Source: Bacteroidota bacterium (lineage in GTDB: Bacteria > Bacteroidota > Bacteroidia > Sphingobacteriales > Sphingobacteriaceae). From it: DNA of 43,640 nt. The notes beneath the pieces are model-generated. The model ran no database searches. It was not told the DNA's origin and worked only from the letters and a program-made list of their open reading frames with translations. The stretch lies in the NCBI GenBank assembly GCA_013285685.1, contig JABDHD010000023.1, positions 1-43,640 on the forward strand. The letters run 5' to 3'. The translations under genes were made by a program, and so were the position numbers. This document shows positions 18,058 through 25,469 of the stretch, piece by piece (the stretch's first letter is position 1; every line of letters begins with the position of its first letter).

Positions 18058-18894
18058 ATGAATCAATTCGGAGGCAATTGGACGCAAGCCAAAATGGAAA
18101 TAGTGGTTGATTATGCGAAAGCTTATCTGGTCATTATGAATAAACAAAACTGGGTCAAAACATTATATTTTGATGGTTTTGCCGGATCGGGATTAATTGG
18201 CGATGCGGAGAAAGAGGAGTCCATAAGGGGAACCGCGCTAAGAATACTGGATATAAATGAACCTAAGCCATTCGACATTTATTATTTTGTTGAAAAAGAC
18301 GAGAAGAACAAAAACGCACTTGAAAAAAGGATCAACGCTCAATATTTTGGGAAAAATGCTCACGTTGTAAGAGCTGATTGCAATAAAAAGTTGGCTGACA
18401 TGGCTGACTTTTTAAAGAAAAATAAAAAATATCGCGCTCTTGCGTTTATTGATCCATACGGGATGACGGTAAATTGGGATTCTATTGAAAAGTTAAAAGG
18501 CTTGGGAATAGATTTTTGGATTTTGGTTCCTACAGGTGTGGGGGTAAATAGGCTATTAATAAGAAATATCGAAAATATTCCAAAAGGATGGCTCGGTAAA
18601 CTGGAAAAATTCTTAGGTTTATCAAAAGAGGAAATATTAGCTCATTTTTATTCCAGTAAAACGGTAAATACATTATTCGGGGATGAAACATTAACGAATA
18701 AAGAGGAAAGTGCAATAAATAAGATAGGTGAATTATATAGACAAAGATTAAAAACAGTATTTAATTTTGTCTCCGAATCTTTTGTTATGCGCAATAGCAC
18801 AAATTCCATCATGTATCATTTTATGATGGCAACGAATAATGAAACCGCATTGAAACTTGCAAACGACGTTATCAAACCGAAATATAGATTATAA
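18058..18894 (+). CDS. tcmP: Three-Cys-motif partner protein TcmP
   Basis: A 278-residue cytoplasmic protein of the TcmP family, named because it is encoded beside three-Cys-motif proteins. Its opening FGGNWTQAKMEIVVDYAKAY is characteristic. It looks like a class I SAM-dependent methyltransferase fold: motif-I-like FDGFAGSG (38-45), an acidic strand end FVEKDE (78-83) and motif-IV-like FIDPYGM (130-136). Whether it methylates anything is not established. The stop overlaps the next ATG (TAATG), so the two proteins are translationally coupled and probably act in one complex or pathway. The pair is visibly A/T-richer than the genes around it and has its own promoter, pointing to lateral transfer. 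Members occur sporadically in bacteria and on mobile elements. Confidence 0.85.
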   Translation: MNQFGGNWTQAKMEIVVDYAKAYLVIMNKQNWVKTLYFDGFAGSGLIGDAEKEESIRGTALRILDINEPKPFDIYYFVEKDEKNKNALEKRINAQYFGKNAHVVRADCNKKLADMADFLKKNKKYRALAFIDPYGMTVNWDSIEKLKGLGIDFWILVPTGVGVNRLLIRNIENIPKGWLGKLEKFLGLSKEEILAHFYSSKTVNTLFGDETLTNKEESAINKIGELYRQRLKTVFNFVSESFVMRNSTNSIMYHFMMATNNETALKLANDVIKPKYRL

Positions 18895-19664
18895 TGGCGC
18901 AATCAAATATTGAATGGACAGAACTAACCTGGAACCCTGTTACTGGCTGTAACAAGATAAGCCCTGGTTGTAAGTTTTGTTATGCCGAAGTAATGTCTAG
19001 ACGACTTAAGGCCATGGGGGTTGAGAAATACAAAGATGGTTTCAATATAAGAACACATAGCGATTCATTAAACATTCCCTTCACCTGGAGAGGGTCAAAA
19101 GTGGTTTTCGTTAATTCGATGAGTGATTTGTTCCATCCGGACGTCCCGGTTGACTTTATCAAAGCAGTTTTTTCTGTAATGAATCAAACCCAGCAGCATA
19201 CTTATCAGATATTAACTAAACGTTCAGATAGAGTGTTAGCCATGTCCGACGACTTAACCTGGACCGACAATATTTGGATGGGAGTATCGGTGGAAAATGA
19301 AAGGTATACATATCGGGTAGACGATTTATCGAAAACCGCTGCCAGCATCAAATTTCTATCTATCGAACCTTTAATAGGCCCTGTAAGAACCCTAAACCTT
19401 GAAAAAATCGATTGGGTTATTGTTGGTGGAGAGTCAGGGCATGGCGCTCGTCAGGTAAAAAAAAGCTGGATTGAATTTGTTAAAACCAAATGTGAAGAGA
19501 ATAAGATACCTTTTTTCTTTAAACAATGGGGCAAACCTAAATTTAATATCGATCAATCTGACCCAACCATTAATTCAGATCATCCGCAACATGCAAAGGG
19601 TGGATGTCAGTTAGATGGTGTTATTTATCGGCAATTACCCTTAAGAGTAGGGCTATGTGGATGA
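18894..19664 (+). CDS. Three-Cys-motif protein, phage Gp37/Gp68 (DUF5131) family
   Basis: A 256-residue protein with the signature IEWTELTWNPVTGCNKISPGC at its start; Cys19, Cys26 and Cys29 form CX6CX2C, a radical-SAM-like cluster spacing that differs from the classic CX3CX2C. Later conserved blocks are FVNSMSDLFHPDVP, YQILTKRSDR, WMGVSVENE, FLSIEPLIGP, WVIVGGESGHGARQ and FFFKQWG, in the order expected for a TIM-barrel radical-SAM-like enzyme. Family members occur in phages and bacteria; the chemistry is unknown, with nucleic acid repair or modification a common guess. The tail after QLDGVIYRQLP (RVGLCG) seems unlike the usual ending and may be altered by a recent junction. It is coupled to tcmP by a TAATG overlap. 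Confidence 0.87.
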   Translation: MAQSNIEWTELTWNPVTGCNKISPGCKFCYAEVMSRRLKAMGVEKYKDGFNIRTHSDSLNIPFTWRGSKVVFVNSMSDLFHPDVPVDFIKAVFSVMNQTQQHTYQILTKRSDRVLAMSDDLTWTDNIWMGVSVENERYTYRVDDLSKTAASIKFLSIEPLIGPVRTLNLEKIDWVIVGGESGHGARQVKKSWIEFVKTKCEENKIPFFFKQWGKPKFNIDQSDPTINSDHPQHAKGGCQLDGVIYRQLPLRVGLCG

Positions 19665-19705
19665 AGCCTCAGGCGAACATGACAGCCTCGAAAACATGCT
19701 GTAAT

Positions 19706-20647
19706 ATGTTGTCTCATCGTCAGTTTGTCAATATTCTCAGAATTTTAATTTTGTTTTTTTTCATGGCGTTCGCTGCCTGCAATCGCGGAAATAAAATTCC
19801 GATTACGTATCATGGTGTCGACACCACCGGCGGACTCATTCAACCCGGCCCCGGGGTGACATTGAAGCGGCATTACTCATCCTACAACGATTTTATTAGC
19901 TACATACGCGGGAATTCCATCGAAATAAGCCCGGTTAAACTAAACGATTCTGTACTAAAAAGCCCGGACACCAATACCGTGGTTCATTACTTTGAATTTA
20001 AAGGTGTGAAATTCAAATACACATCCATTTTCCTTAGGCAGGAAACGGACGAAGATGAGGCCGGCGATAGCCTTTATACCTGGAATTTCAGGGCCAATAA
20101 TCAAAATCTGAATTTAAAAGCCAGGTCAGTCCCGGATTCCGTCCGTGGGGCTGACTTCAGTTCCGTTAAACTTCCCGACCTGGAGCTCGAGCTGGATAAG
20201 GCGGGCACGTTTGAATGGCACAATGCAACCTACCTGGTTATTCCGTCCACGGTCAGTTCGTGCCAGGGAGGCTTTTGCCAAACCGAACTTGATCATATAT
20301 TCAAACTAAAAGATAGCATTACCACTTATTTTACGGTTGACGGCTGGCAAATTTGTGATTTGAACCATGATCAGCAAATTGAACAGATCCTTTTTTGCGA
20401 CGATCCGATAATACAGCGGCACTATATTGATGAGTTAAAAAAGAGGCATACCAACGGCGCTTCAAATATCGACCCGACAAAATGCTTTACGATCCAAATC
20501 TGGGCATTTAAACATATCAATAACGAGCAATGGGAGCCGATGACCGATAAAAACGGCAAACCCTATTTTATATTGATGTCATACCAGATTGCTGCCAGCC
20601 CAAATACTTATAAGGTGCTTGATTATAATTGGATCAAGGAGCTTTAG
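19706..20647 (+). CDS. Hypothetical lipoprotein
   Basis: A 313-residue protein starting at the ATG at 19706; earlier in-frame ATGs exist back to 19604, but they lie inside the previous gene or add a polar tail. From here the signal MLSHRQFVNILRILILFFFMAFAAC gives lipobox FAAC with Cys25 lipidated, then NRGNKIP. The mature part has mixed strands and a Cys pair (SSCQGGFC, about residues 187-193) plus a second pair (QICDLNHDQQIEQILFCD), possibly disulfides. No family is recognised. Base composition returns to that of the chromosome, so it does not belong to the A/T-rich tcmP cassette, although only 41 nt separate them. Confidence 0.65.
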   Translation: MLSHRQFVNILRILILFFFMAFAACNRGNKIPITYHGVDTTGGLIQPGPGVTLKRHYSSYNDFISYIRGNSIEISPVKLNDSVLKSPDTNTVVHYFEFKGVKFKYTSIFLRQETDEDEAGDSLYTWNFRANNQNLNLKARSVPDSVRGADFSSVKLPDLELELDKAGTFEWHNATYLVIPSTVSSCQGGFCQTELDHIFKLKDSITTYFTVDGWQICDLNHDQQIEQILFCDDPIIQRHYIDELKKRHTNGASNIDPTKCFTIQIWAFKHINNEQWEPMTDKNGKPYFILMSYQIAASPNTYKVLDYNWIKEL

Positions 20648-20731
20648 TACGCGCTTTGCTGCCGTAACAATTCGGCTATTGATTTGCCCGGCCATTTTCT
20701 ATTTGTAAATTGCTTCGTCAATCTATAGCCG

Positions 20732-21655
20732 ATGAAAAAAACGTTTAAATTTTGCCTCTTTTTGATGCTGGCCGCAATGTGTTCGCGCCATGCCCATGCC
20801 CAGGTTGCCGCGAGCAAATTACCTCAGCTGCTTATACGCCTGGATGATATCGGTATGAATCATTCTGTAAACATGGCTGCGCAGAAGGTCGCGGAGACGG
20901 GTATGCCTGTTTCTGTATCGCTGCAATTTGCCTGTCCCTGGTACCAGGAAGCGGTTGATATATTGAAAAAATATCCCAATGTGTGCATCGGGGTACATCT
21001 TACGCTCACCAATGAGTGGAAAGGTTACCGCTGGGGCCCGGTGCTGGGCCGTAGCGCTGTGCCAAGCCTGGTCGACTCGCTTGGCTATTTTTACCAAACA
21101 ACACGGGCTTTTAACAAAAGCGGGTATAAGCTGGATGAAATAGAAAAAGAGCTGTCGGCCCAAATTGAGCGGGCGCTGCACTCGGGCATCAAAATCACTT
21201 ACATCGACCCGCATATGGGAATTGCTTTGTCGACACTTGAACTGCGTGCCCTTACCGAAAAGTTGGCGCGCAAATACCATTTGGGTATTTCTACCTTAAG
21301 CACGGTTACCTATTACCACGAAACTTATAAAGAAATGTGGGGCGACCCCATCGCTACCAAAAAGAGCGCGTTTTTGGAGTATTTAAATCATTTGAATCCC
21401 GATCGCCCTAACCTGATGGTATTGCACACCGCTACACCCAGCCCCGAAATGGATGCCATGATTGATATGAACAGCAGGTTGATGAGCGATAAGGAAGGGC
21501 ACTCCACCGTAAGTTTACACCGCCAAACCGAACTGAATGCATTGTTGTCGCCGGAGTTTAAAGATATGATCGGGAAAAAGTTTGAGCTGACGAATTACGA
21601 ACAACTGCTGAAAGGTAAAGATTTGAATGTGCTGGAAGCAGTGGACGGGAAATAA
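20732..21655 (+). CDS. Secreted ChbG/HpnK (YdjC) family carbohydrate deacetylase
   Basis: A 307-residue protein with a Sec signal (MKKTFKFCLFLMLAAMCSRHAHAQ). The YdjC fold is marked by LLIRLDDIGMNHSVN (Asp38-Asp39), GVHLTLTNEWKGYRWGP (His89) and YIDPHMG (His161). These Asp, His and His residues bind the catalytic metal in ChbG-type deacetylases, which remove N-acetyl groups from chito-oligosaccharides or related glycans. The natural substrate here is unknown; an export signal implies periplasmic glycans. Residues 180-307 form the usual C-terminal helical half. No carbohydrate gene cluster surrounds it; the GH2 gene lies 17 kb away. Its 3' side is followed by a palindromic element. Confidence 0.85.
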   Translation: MKKTFKFCLFLMLAAMCSRHAHAQVAASKLPQLLIRLDDIGMNHSVNMAAQKVAETGMPVSVSLQFACPWYQEAVDILKKYPNVCIGVHLTLTNEWKGYRWGPVLGRSAVPSLVDSLGYFYQTTRAFNKSGYKLDEIEKELSAQIERALHSGIKITYIDPHMGIALSTLELRALTEKLARKYHLGISTLSTVTYYHETYKEMWGDPIATKKSAFLEYLNHLNPDRPNLMVLHTATPSPEMDAMIDMNSRLMSDKEGHSTVSLHRQTELNALLSPEFKDMIGKKFELTNYEQLLKGKDLNVLEAVDGK

Positions 21656-21695
21656 TTTCGCCCGTACATGGTCTGTTTAAAAATAAACTAAATTT

Positions 21696-21846
21696 TTCAT
21701 TGCCGTTGGCTTCAGCCAACGGATGTTAATAAATTGAACACTTTCGGCTTTAGCCGAATAATTTAAGTGCATTCAGCGTGGCAAATTTGGCTAAAGCCAA
21801 TACGCCTGCTCCAGGTATTCCGCCGGCTGAAACCAACGGCAATGAA
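21696..21846. repeat. MITE-like palindromic element with perfect 14-bp terminal inverted repeats
   Basis: TTCATTGCCGTTGG (21696-21709) is inverted as CCAACGGCAATGAA (21833-21846). Inside are three further hairpins: CCGTTGGC-TTCA-GCCAACGG (21703-21722), TTCGGCT-TT-AGCCGAA (21743-21758) and TTGGCT-AA-AGCCAA (21787-21800), all sharing a GGCT-AGCC core. The 151-bp element encodes nothing. A degenerate relative lies at 9202-9300. Confidence 0.8.
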
Positions 21847-21893
21847 CTTTTACCTTCATAATTTTCCCGAGTCGCTCGCAGACTGCTTTATTA

Positions 21894-21961
21894 TTGAACG
21901 TTTCAACAAACCAATTTGAACGTTTCAACAAAGCGGCGACGGTTGGTCAGGCCTAACTTTG
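21894..21961 (+). promoter_or_regulatory. Direct-repeat operator plus -7 box upstream of the SDR gene
   Basis: TTGAACGTTTCAACAAA occurs exactly twice, at 21894-21910 and 21916-21932, 22 bp apart (two DNA turns). A perfect TAnnTTTG box (TAACTTTG) follows at 21954-21961. There is no TTG at the -33 position; the second repeat occupies that place, as expected for an activator-dependent promoter. An AraC-family gene lies downstream at 24545. Confidence 0.6.
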
Positions 21962-21980
21962 ACAAAAATTAAAAATTAAA

Positions 21981-22871
21981 ATGATGTCAAAAGTTTGGTT
22001 TATAACAGGCAGCTCCCGGGGATTGGGACGCAGCCTTGCAGAAGCGGTACTGGCTGCCGGTGACAAAGTTGCCGCCACTGCGCGCAACCCGGAACAATTA
22101 AAAGATTTACTGCAAAAATACCCGGAACAGGTTTATCCTTTGCAATTGGATGTGACCGATAAGGAGCAAATTATTGCCGCGGTTGACGGCGCCATCAAAA
22201 GATTTGGCCGGATAGACGTGTTGGTGAACAACGCCGGGTTTGGTATCGTCGGCGCAACCGAAGCTTACAGCGATGAGCAGGTGCGCAGCCAGCTGGAAAC
22301 CAATTTGTCTGCGCCGATTGAAATAACCCGCGCGGTGTTGCCTTATATGCGTAAACAGCGGTCGGGCCGTATTTTGCAGATCAGCTCGGTTGGCGGACGG
22401 GTTGGCAATGCCGGATTGACCATATACCAGGCAGCTAAATTTGGTCTGGGTGGTTTTAGCGAGGCGCTGGCTAAGGAAGTGGCCCCGCTGGGCATCAAAG
22501 TAACCTGCGTGGAGCCCGGCGGTTTCCGTACGGATTGGGTGGACGCCGCCGCTGCGCACCAGGTACCTGAGATACAAGGCTATGAAACAACCGTTGGCGT
22601 GCGGAAAACATTCTTTACCGCCGGTAACTTCAAACCGATGGGCGACCCGGATAAAGCCGCCAAAGTAATGGTTGAACTGGCGGGGCATCCCAATCCCCCT
22701 GTTCACCTGGTTTTAGGCGGCGAAGCGGCCGGCATGATCAAACAAGCCAATGCCGCACGGGATGAAGACATGGAAAAATGGCTGCCCGTAAGCCGGTCAA
22801 CCGACGCCGATGATGCCGAGGATTTTACCCAAACGGAAATGGGCAGATCGTTTTTTGGAGCGAAGAGATGA
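21981..22871 (+). CDS. SDR family NAD(P)-dependent oxidoreductase
   Basis: A 296-residue classical short-chain dehydrogenase/reductase. The cofactor loop TGSSRGLG spans 9-16, NNAG is at 83-86, and the catalytic set is Ser136 (QISSVGG), Tyr149 and Lys153 (YQAAK). Arg35 after the second strand suggests NADP(H). PGG then FRTDW follow as in other members. The 50-residue C-terminal extension (MEKWLPVSRSTDADD...) is usual in this clade. The substrate is unknown; such genes in Bacteroidota are commonly paired with an AraC-type regulator, and one lies downstream past an inserted IS element. A twin direct repeat and -7 box precede it. Confidence 0.9.
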   Translation: MMSKVWFITGSSRGLGRSLAEAVLAAGDKVAATARNPEQLKDLLQKYPEQVYPLQLDVTDKEQIIAAVDGAIKRFGRIDVLVNNAGFGIVGATEAYSDEQVRSQLETNLSAPIEITRAVLPYMRKQRSGRILQISSVGGRVGNAGLTIYQAAKFGLGGFSEALAKEVAPLGIKVTCVEPGGFRTDWVDAAAAHQVPEIQGYETTVGVRKTFFTAGNFKPMGDPDKAAKVMVELAGHPNPPVHLVLGGEAAGMIKQANAARDEDMEKWLPVSRSTDADDAEDFTQTEMGRSFFGAKR

Positions 22872-22940
22872 AGATTGCAGTCTGCGTGTTGCGATAGGGT
22901 TCAAATCCTTGGTGTTCGAAATATGAATAATAAGTGCTTT

Positions 22941-23088
22941 ACCCTCTTTCCCGCTTGCGGGAGAGAGGGTCGAACAGCGAAGCGCATTCGGGGTGAGTCA
23001 ACCCGACGGACATTTGCGCTAGTGCATTGGCGGTAATGTCCGCCGGTTGACTCACCCTGCCATCGCGTTGCTCGGCATCCCTCTCTTC
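22941..23088. repeat. Long palindromic repeat element, left part (interrupted by IS110)
   Basis: Outer arm 22942-22969 (CCCTCTTTCCCGCTTGCGGG...) is itself a hairpin with palindrome TCCCGCTTGCGGGA. A central inverted repeat, 22991-23014 with 23035-23057 (GGGTGAGTCAACC ... GGTTGACTCACCC), surrounds GCGCTAGTGCATTGGCGGT. The second outer arm begins CATCCCTCTCTTC (to 23088), is cut by the IS110 element, and resumes at 24387-24409 with CCGCAAGCGGGAAAGAGGG, the exact reverse complement of part of the first arm. Confidence 0.8.
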
Positions 23089-23188
23089 CTTTGATCTAAC
23101 AAAGATAGTTTTTTAATAAAGTTGTTATTGTTGGAAATGGGGGGTCTGGGGGGTGTTAAAAACTAAAAACTTTGTGAATAACGTTCTA

Positions 23189-23323
23189 ATAAAAGGCGGG
23201 TGAACTTTCCTCTCTTCTAGTATGGAGTACTTTATGCGGTATTAGTTCCCGCCTTTTATGATTGCCCAGGGCCTAACTAGAATACTTGCTTTGCTACAAC
23301 AAAGGTGATCGGCGAAAGGCAAT
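23189..23323 (+). ncRNA. Predicted IS110 bridge RNA with readable target guides
   Basis: Two stem-loops lie between the left end and the transposase gene. The first has a perfect 12-bp stem (23189-23200 with 23248-23259). Its loop carries CCTCTCTTC (23209-23217), identical to the DNA left of the insertion (23080-23088), and TGCGGTATT (23235-23243), the reverse complement of AATACCGCA right of it (24389-24397). That is the arrangement expected of left and right target guides. The second stem-loop (ATTGCC 23261-23266 with GGCAAT 23318-23323) would be the donor loop, but I could not match donor guides in it. RNA ends are approximate. Confidence 0.7.
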
Positions 23324-23352
23324 TTTTTTAAAACATTATATAAAACAAACGT

Positions 23353-24345
23353 ATGAAAAAATGGAATGTTATTTTAGGTGTCGATGTGTCCAAGTTAACA
23401 CTCGATATCTGCTGGGCCGAACAAGCGCTGCACGTCAGAATCGACAATAACTCTAAAGGATTTATTGCATTTAAAAAATGGTGCAAAACCCATGCTATAC
23501 ATTTAGAAGAAACTTTGATTGTGATGGAATATACCGGAGGCTATGAATACCGGTTCCTACAGTTCTGTGATTCGCAGTCAATTCGCTACTGCCGGATACC
23601 TGGTTTGGAGATAAAACAATCTATGGGCATGATAAGAGGTAAGAATGACGAGGTGGATTCTTTTCGTATCGGACGGTATGGCGAACAAAGAGCTGATGAA
23701 CTGAATCCTTCAAAACCGTTAGATAAAAATATTCTATTGCTTAAACAATTGCTGACGTTTCGTAAAAGACTGGTCCGTGATAATGCCGGCCTGCAAAGCA
23801 CGTTGAAAGAACGGGAGCACATGTATGGACAGCTGAAGAAAGACACCATCTCACGTATTATTTTCAAAAAAATAAAATCAAACACCAAAGACATCAAACA
23901 GGTAGAGCAGGAGATTATGAAAATAATCACCTGTGATGAAGCTATCTTGCTAAACTATCGGATAATAACCAGTATCAAAGGCATCGGCAAAATAAATGCC
24001 TGGATGACGATAGCTTATACCGAAAACTTTACCAGCTTTAAAGATGCGCGATCATATGGGGTATACGTCGGCGTGATCCCGTTCGGACACACCTCGGGAA
24101 CGAGCATTAAAAAACCCAAACGAGTCAGTCATATCGCACATAAAGAATTAAAACAGGAATTGAACCAGGCAGCTAAAACAGCGATTATATACGACCCCGA
24201 ATTGCGGGCTTATGCAGAGCGTAAACTCAAAAATAAAGCTTATCGCCTTGTATTAAACAATGTAAAATTCAAACTGATCCTAAGAATGTTCTCTTTGGTC
24301 GAAAGAGGTGAACTGTATGTGGAAAACTACAGAAGAGTTGCGTAG
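23353..24345 (+). CDS. IS110 family transposase (bridge-RNA-guided recombinase)
   Basis: A 330-residue IS110 recombinase. The N-terminal RuvC-like domain shows the DEDD set: Asp11 (LGVDVSK), Glu59 (VMEYTGG), Asp99 and Asp102 (KNDEVDSFRIGRY). A coiled-coil linker (about 130-195) leads to the Transposase_20 domain (ITSIKGIGKINAWMTIAYT, about 205-290), with the candidate nucleophile Ser248 in HTSGTS. Family knowledge: the protein, guided by an RNA from the element's own left end, recombines a circular donor with a target without classic target duplication. The gene appears complete, with all key residues present, so the element may be active. The 5' leader of about 262 nt holds the predicted guide RNA. 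Confidence 0.93.
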   Translation: MKKWNVILGVDVSKLTLDICWAEQALHVRIDNNSKGFIAFKKWCKTHAIHLEETLIVMEYTGGYEYRFLQFCDSQSIRYCRIPGLEIKQSMGMIRGKNDEVDSFRIGRYGEQRADELNPSKPLDKNILLLKQLLTFRKRLVRDNAGLQSTLKEREHMYGQLKKDTISRIIFKKIKSNTKDIKQVEQEIMKIITCDEAILLNYRIITSIKGIGKINAWMTIAYTENFTSFKDARSYGVYVGVIPFGHTSGTSIKKPKRVSHIAHKELKQELNQAAKTAIIYDPELRAYAERKLKNKAYRLVLNNVKFKLILRMFSLVERGELYVENYRRVA

Positions 24346-24488
24346 AAAAAGTCTTTTTAAATTAAATTTGGAAATATGGTAAACCTAGAATACCGCAAGC
24401 GGGAAAGAGGGACGAGAAATGTTTCGAACACTCAAGTTTTTGAGCCCCTTTGCTATCGCAAATGTCGCTATAAGTTAAAAAAGCATTA

Positions 24489-24540
24489 GTATGAAACATG
24501 CGGGTCACCTGGACGATTTCATACATAAACATTAAATTTG
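24489..24540 (+). promoter_or_regulatory. Inverted-repeat operator and -7 box for the AraC-type gene
   Basis: GTATGAAA (24489-24496) is inverted as TTTCATAC (24517-24524). A perfect TAnnTTTG box (TAAATTTG, 24533-24540) ends 4 nt before the ATG, predicting a leaderless or nearly leaderless transcript. Upstream, AATGTTTCGAACA (about 24419-24431) loosely resembles the repeat before the SDR gene and might be an autoregulatory site. Confidence 0.45.
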
Positions 24541-24544
24541 AACA

Positions 24545-25345
24545 ATGTCACCGCAAAAAGCTAAAAGGCCACCCATCGCTTTCTCCTGCTACTTTACCCG
24601 CAACAGGGAAGGGGAGCAATTTGTACCGGAGCACCGGTTTAGCTACCAGGTCGCCGGCACAATGATCGCCAACGACGGGACCCGGGAATATCTGTTTAAT
24701 GAAGGCGATATCCGCTTGAGCAGGCGCAATCAGCTGATGAAATTTTTAAAAATGCCGCCGGAAGGCGGACAGTTTAAGTCCTTATCCGTTGCGCTCGACC
24801 AGGAAATGCTGCGTAATTTCAGCCTGGAGTTTGGCATCAAGGCGGAAAAGCATGTTAATGGCGATGCTTTTCTGCCAATAAAGCCCGATGCACTGTACAA
24901 AAGTTATATGGATTCCCTGATGCCCTATTTGCAAATGGAGCAGGCGGGTAATGAACAGTTGATCGCCAATAAACAAAAGGAAGCGATACTAATTTTGCTG
25001 AAAATAAACCCGGAACTAAAAGATGTTCTTTTTGATTTCAGCGAACCGGGCAAAATAGACCTGGAGGCTTTTATGAATAAAAACTTCCACTTTAATGTTG
25101 ACTTGAACCGGTTTGCCTACTTAACAGGCCGCAGCCTGGCTACTTTTAAGCGGGATTTTGAAAAACTGTACCACCTCACGCCGAGCCGATGGCTGCAGCA
25201 AAGGCGCTTGCAGGAAGCGCATTACCTGATCAAGGAAAAAGGCAAAGCGCCGTCGGATGTTTATATGGATGTAGGTTTTGAGGATTTGTCGCACTTCTCG
25301 TTTGCGTTTAAAAAACTTTACGGATTAGCGCCGAGCAGGGTTTGA
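24545..25345 (+). CDS. AraC family transcriptional regulator
   Basis: A 266-residue regulator. The N-terminal part (about 1-160) has the RPPIAFSCYFTRNREGEQFVPEHRFSYQ opening with a GD(I/V)RLSRRNQL turn, a cupin-like effector domain typical of these Bacteroidota proteins. The C-terminal part (about 180-266) is the two-helix-turn-helix AraC DNA-binding domain (LNRFAYLTGRSLATFKRDFEKLYHLTPSRWLQQRRLQEA ... DVGFEDLSHFSFAFKKLYGLAPSR). The likely target is the SDR gene at 21981, from which it is now separated by the IS110 element; direct repeats of suitable spacing lie upstream of that gene. The effector is unknown. The start is fixed by the conserved opening and the close -7 box. Confidence 0.88.
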   Translation: MSPQKAKRPPIAFSCYFTRNREGEQFVPEHRFSYQVAGTMIANDGTREYLFNEGDIRLSRRNQLMKFLKMPPEGGQFKSLSVALDQEMLRNFSLEFGIKAEKHVNGDAFLPIKPDALYKSYMDSLMPYLQMEQAGNEQLIANKQKEAILILLKINPELKDVLFDFSEPGKIDLEAFMNKNFHFNVDLNRFAYLTGRSLATFKRDFEKLYHLTPSRWLQQRRLQEAHYLIKEKGKAPSDVYMDVGFEDLSHFSFAFKKLYGLAPSRV

Positions 25346-25348
25346 TTT

Positions 25349-25465
25349 GCGGATGTGCGGATGTGCAGATGTGCGGATGTGCGGATGTGCAGATGTGCGG
25401 ATTTCAAATGTGCCGATGAAATTTAGTTTCAATAATTTGCACATCTGCATCCCGCATGTGCGGGA
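25349..25465. repeat. Seven-unit GCGGATGT tandem repeat with inverted arm and palindrome
   Basis: Seven 8-bp units run from 25349 to 25404 in the order GCGGATGT, GCGGATGT, GCAGATGT, repeated, then a final GCGGATTT. The opposing arm GCACATCTGCAT (25439-25450) leads into the palindrome TCCCGCATGTGCGGGA (25450-25465). It fills the space between two converging genes. Confidence 0.85.
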
Positions 25466-25469
25466 CACA

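Larger units (their letters stand above)
23089..24386 (+). mobile_element. IS110-family insertion element
   Basis: One transposase gene (23353-24345) with a long structured left end (about 262 nt) and a short right end (about 40 nt), and no terminal inverted repeats: the layout of the IS110 group. A CT core, preceded by C on both sides, occurs at 23089-23090 and 24385-24386, giving a 1296-bp repeat unit. It has inserted into the second arm of a palindromic repeat, whose two halves lie at 23079-23088 and 24387-24409. The boundaries are inferred from the interrupted repeat and could shift by one or two bases. Confidence 0.8.

Noticed and set aside
18012..19664. Known restriction-modification system
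   Set aside because: TcmP has methyltransferase-like motifs but there is no endonuclease or specificity subunit, and the partner is a three-Cys-motif protein, so no R-M type fits.
19604..19705. Earlier start for the lipoprotein gene at 19706
   Set aside because: It would overlap the three-Cys-motif gene by 61 bp and put 34 polar residues before a clean lipoprotein signal.
22107..22706. Minus-strand open frame of 199 codons inside the SDR gene
   Set aside because: The SDR frame has every family motif; the antisense frame has none.
23261..23323. Donor guides in the second stem-loop
   Set aside because: I could not match loop words convincingly to the element ends (TATGGTAAAC-CT-TTGATCTAAC), so no donor code is claimed.
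23091..23340. Riboswitch in the structured region before the transposase
   Set aside because: No known riboswitch core is visible, and the loop words match the insertion flanks, which is better explained as an IS110 guide RNA.
25349..25404. CRISPR or coding extension of the AraC gene in the GCGGATGT repeats
   Set aside because: The period is 8 bp without spacers, and the repeats start after a proper stop codon.
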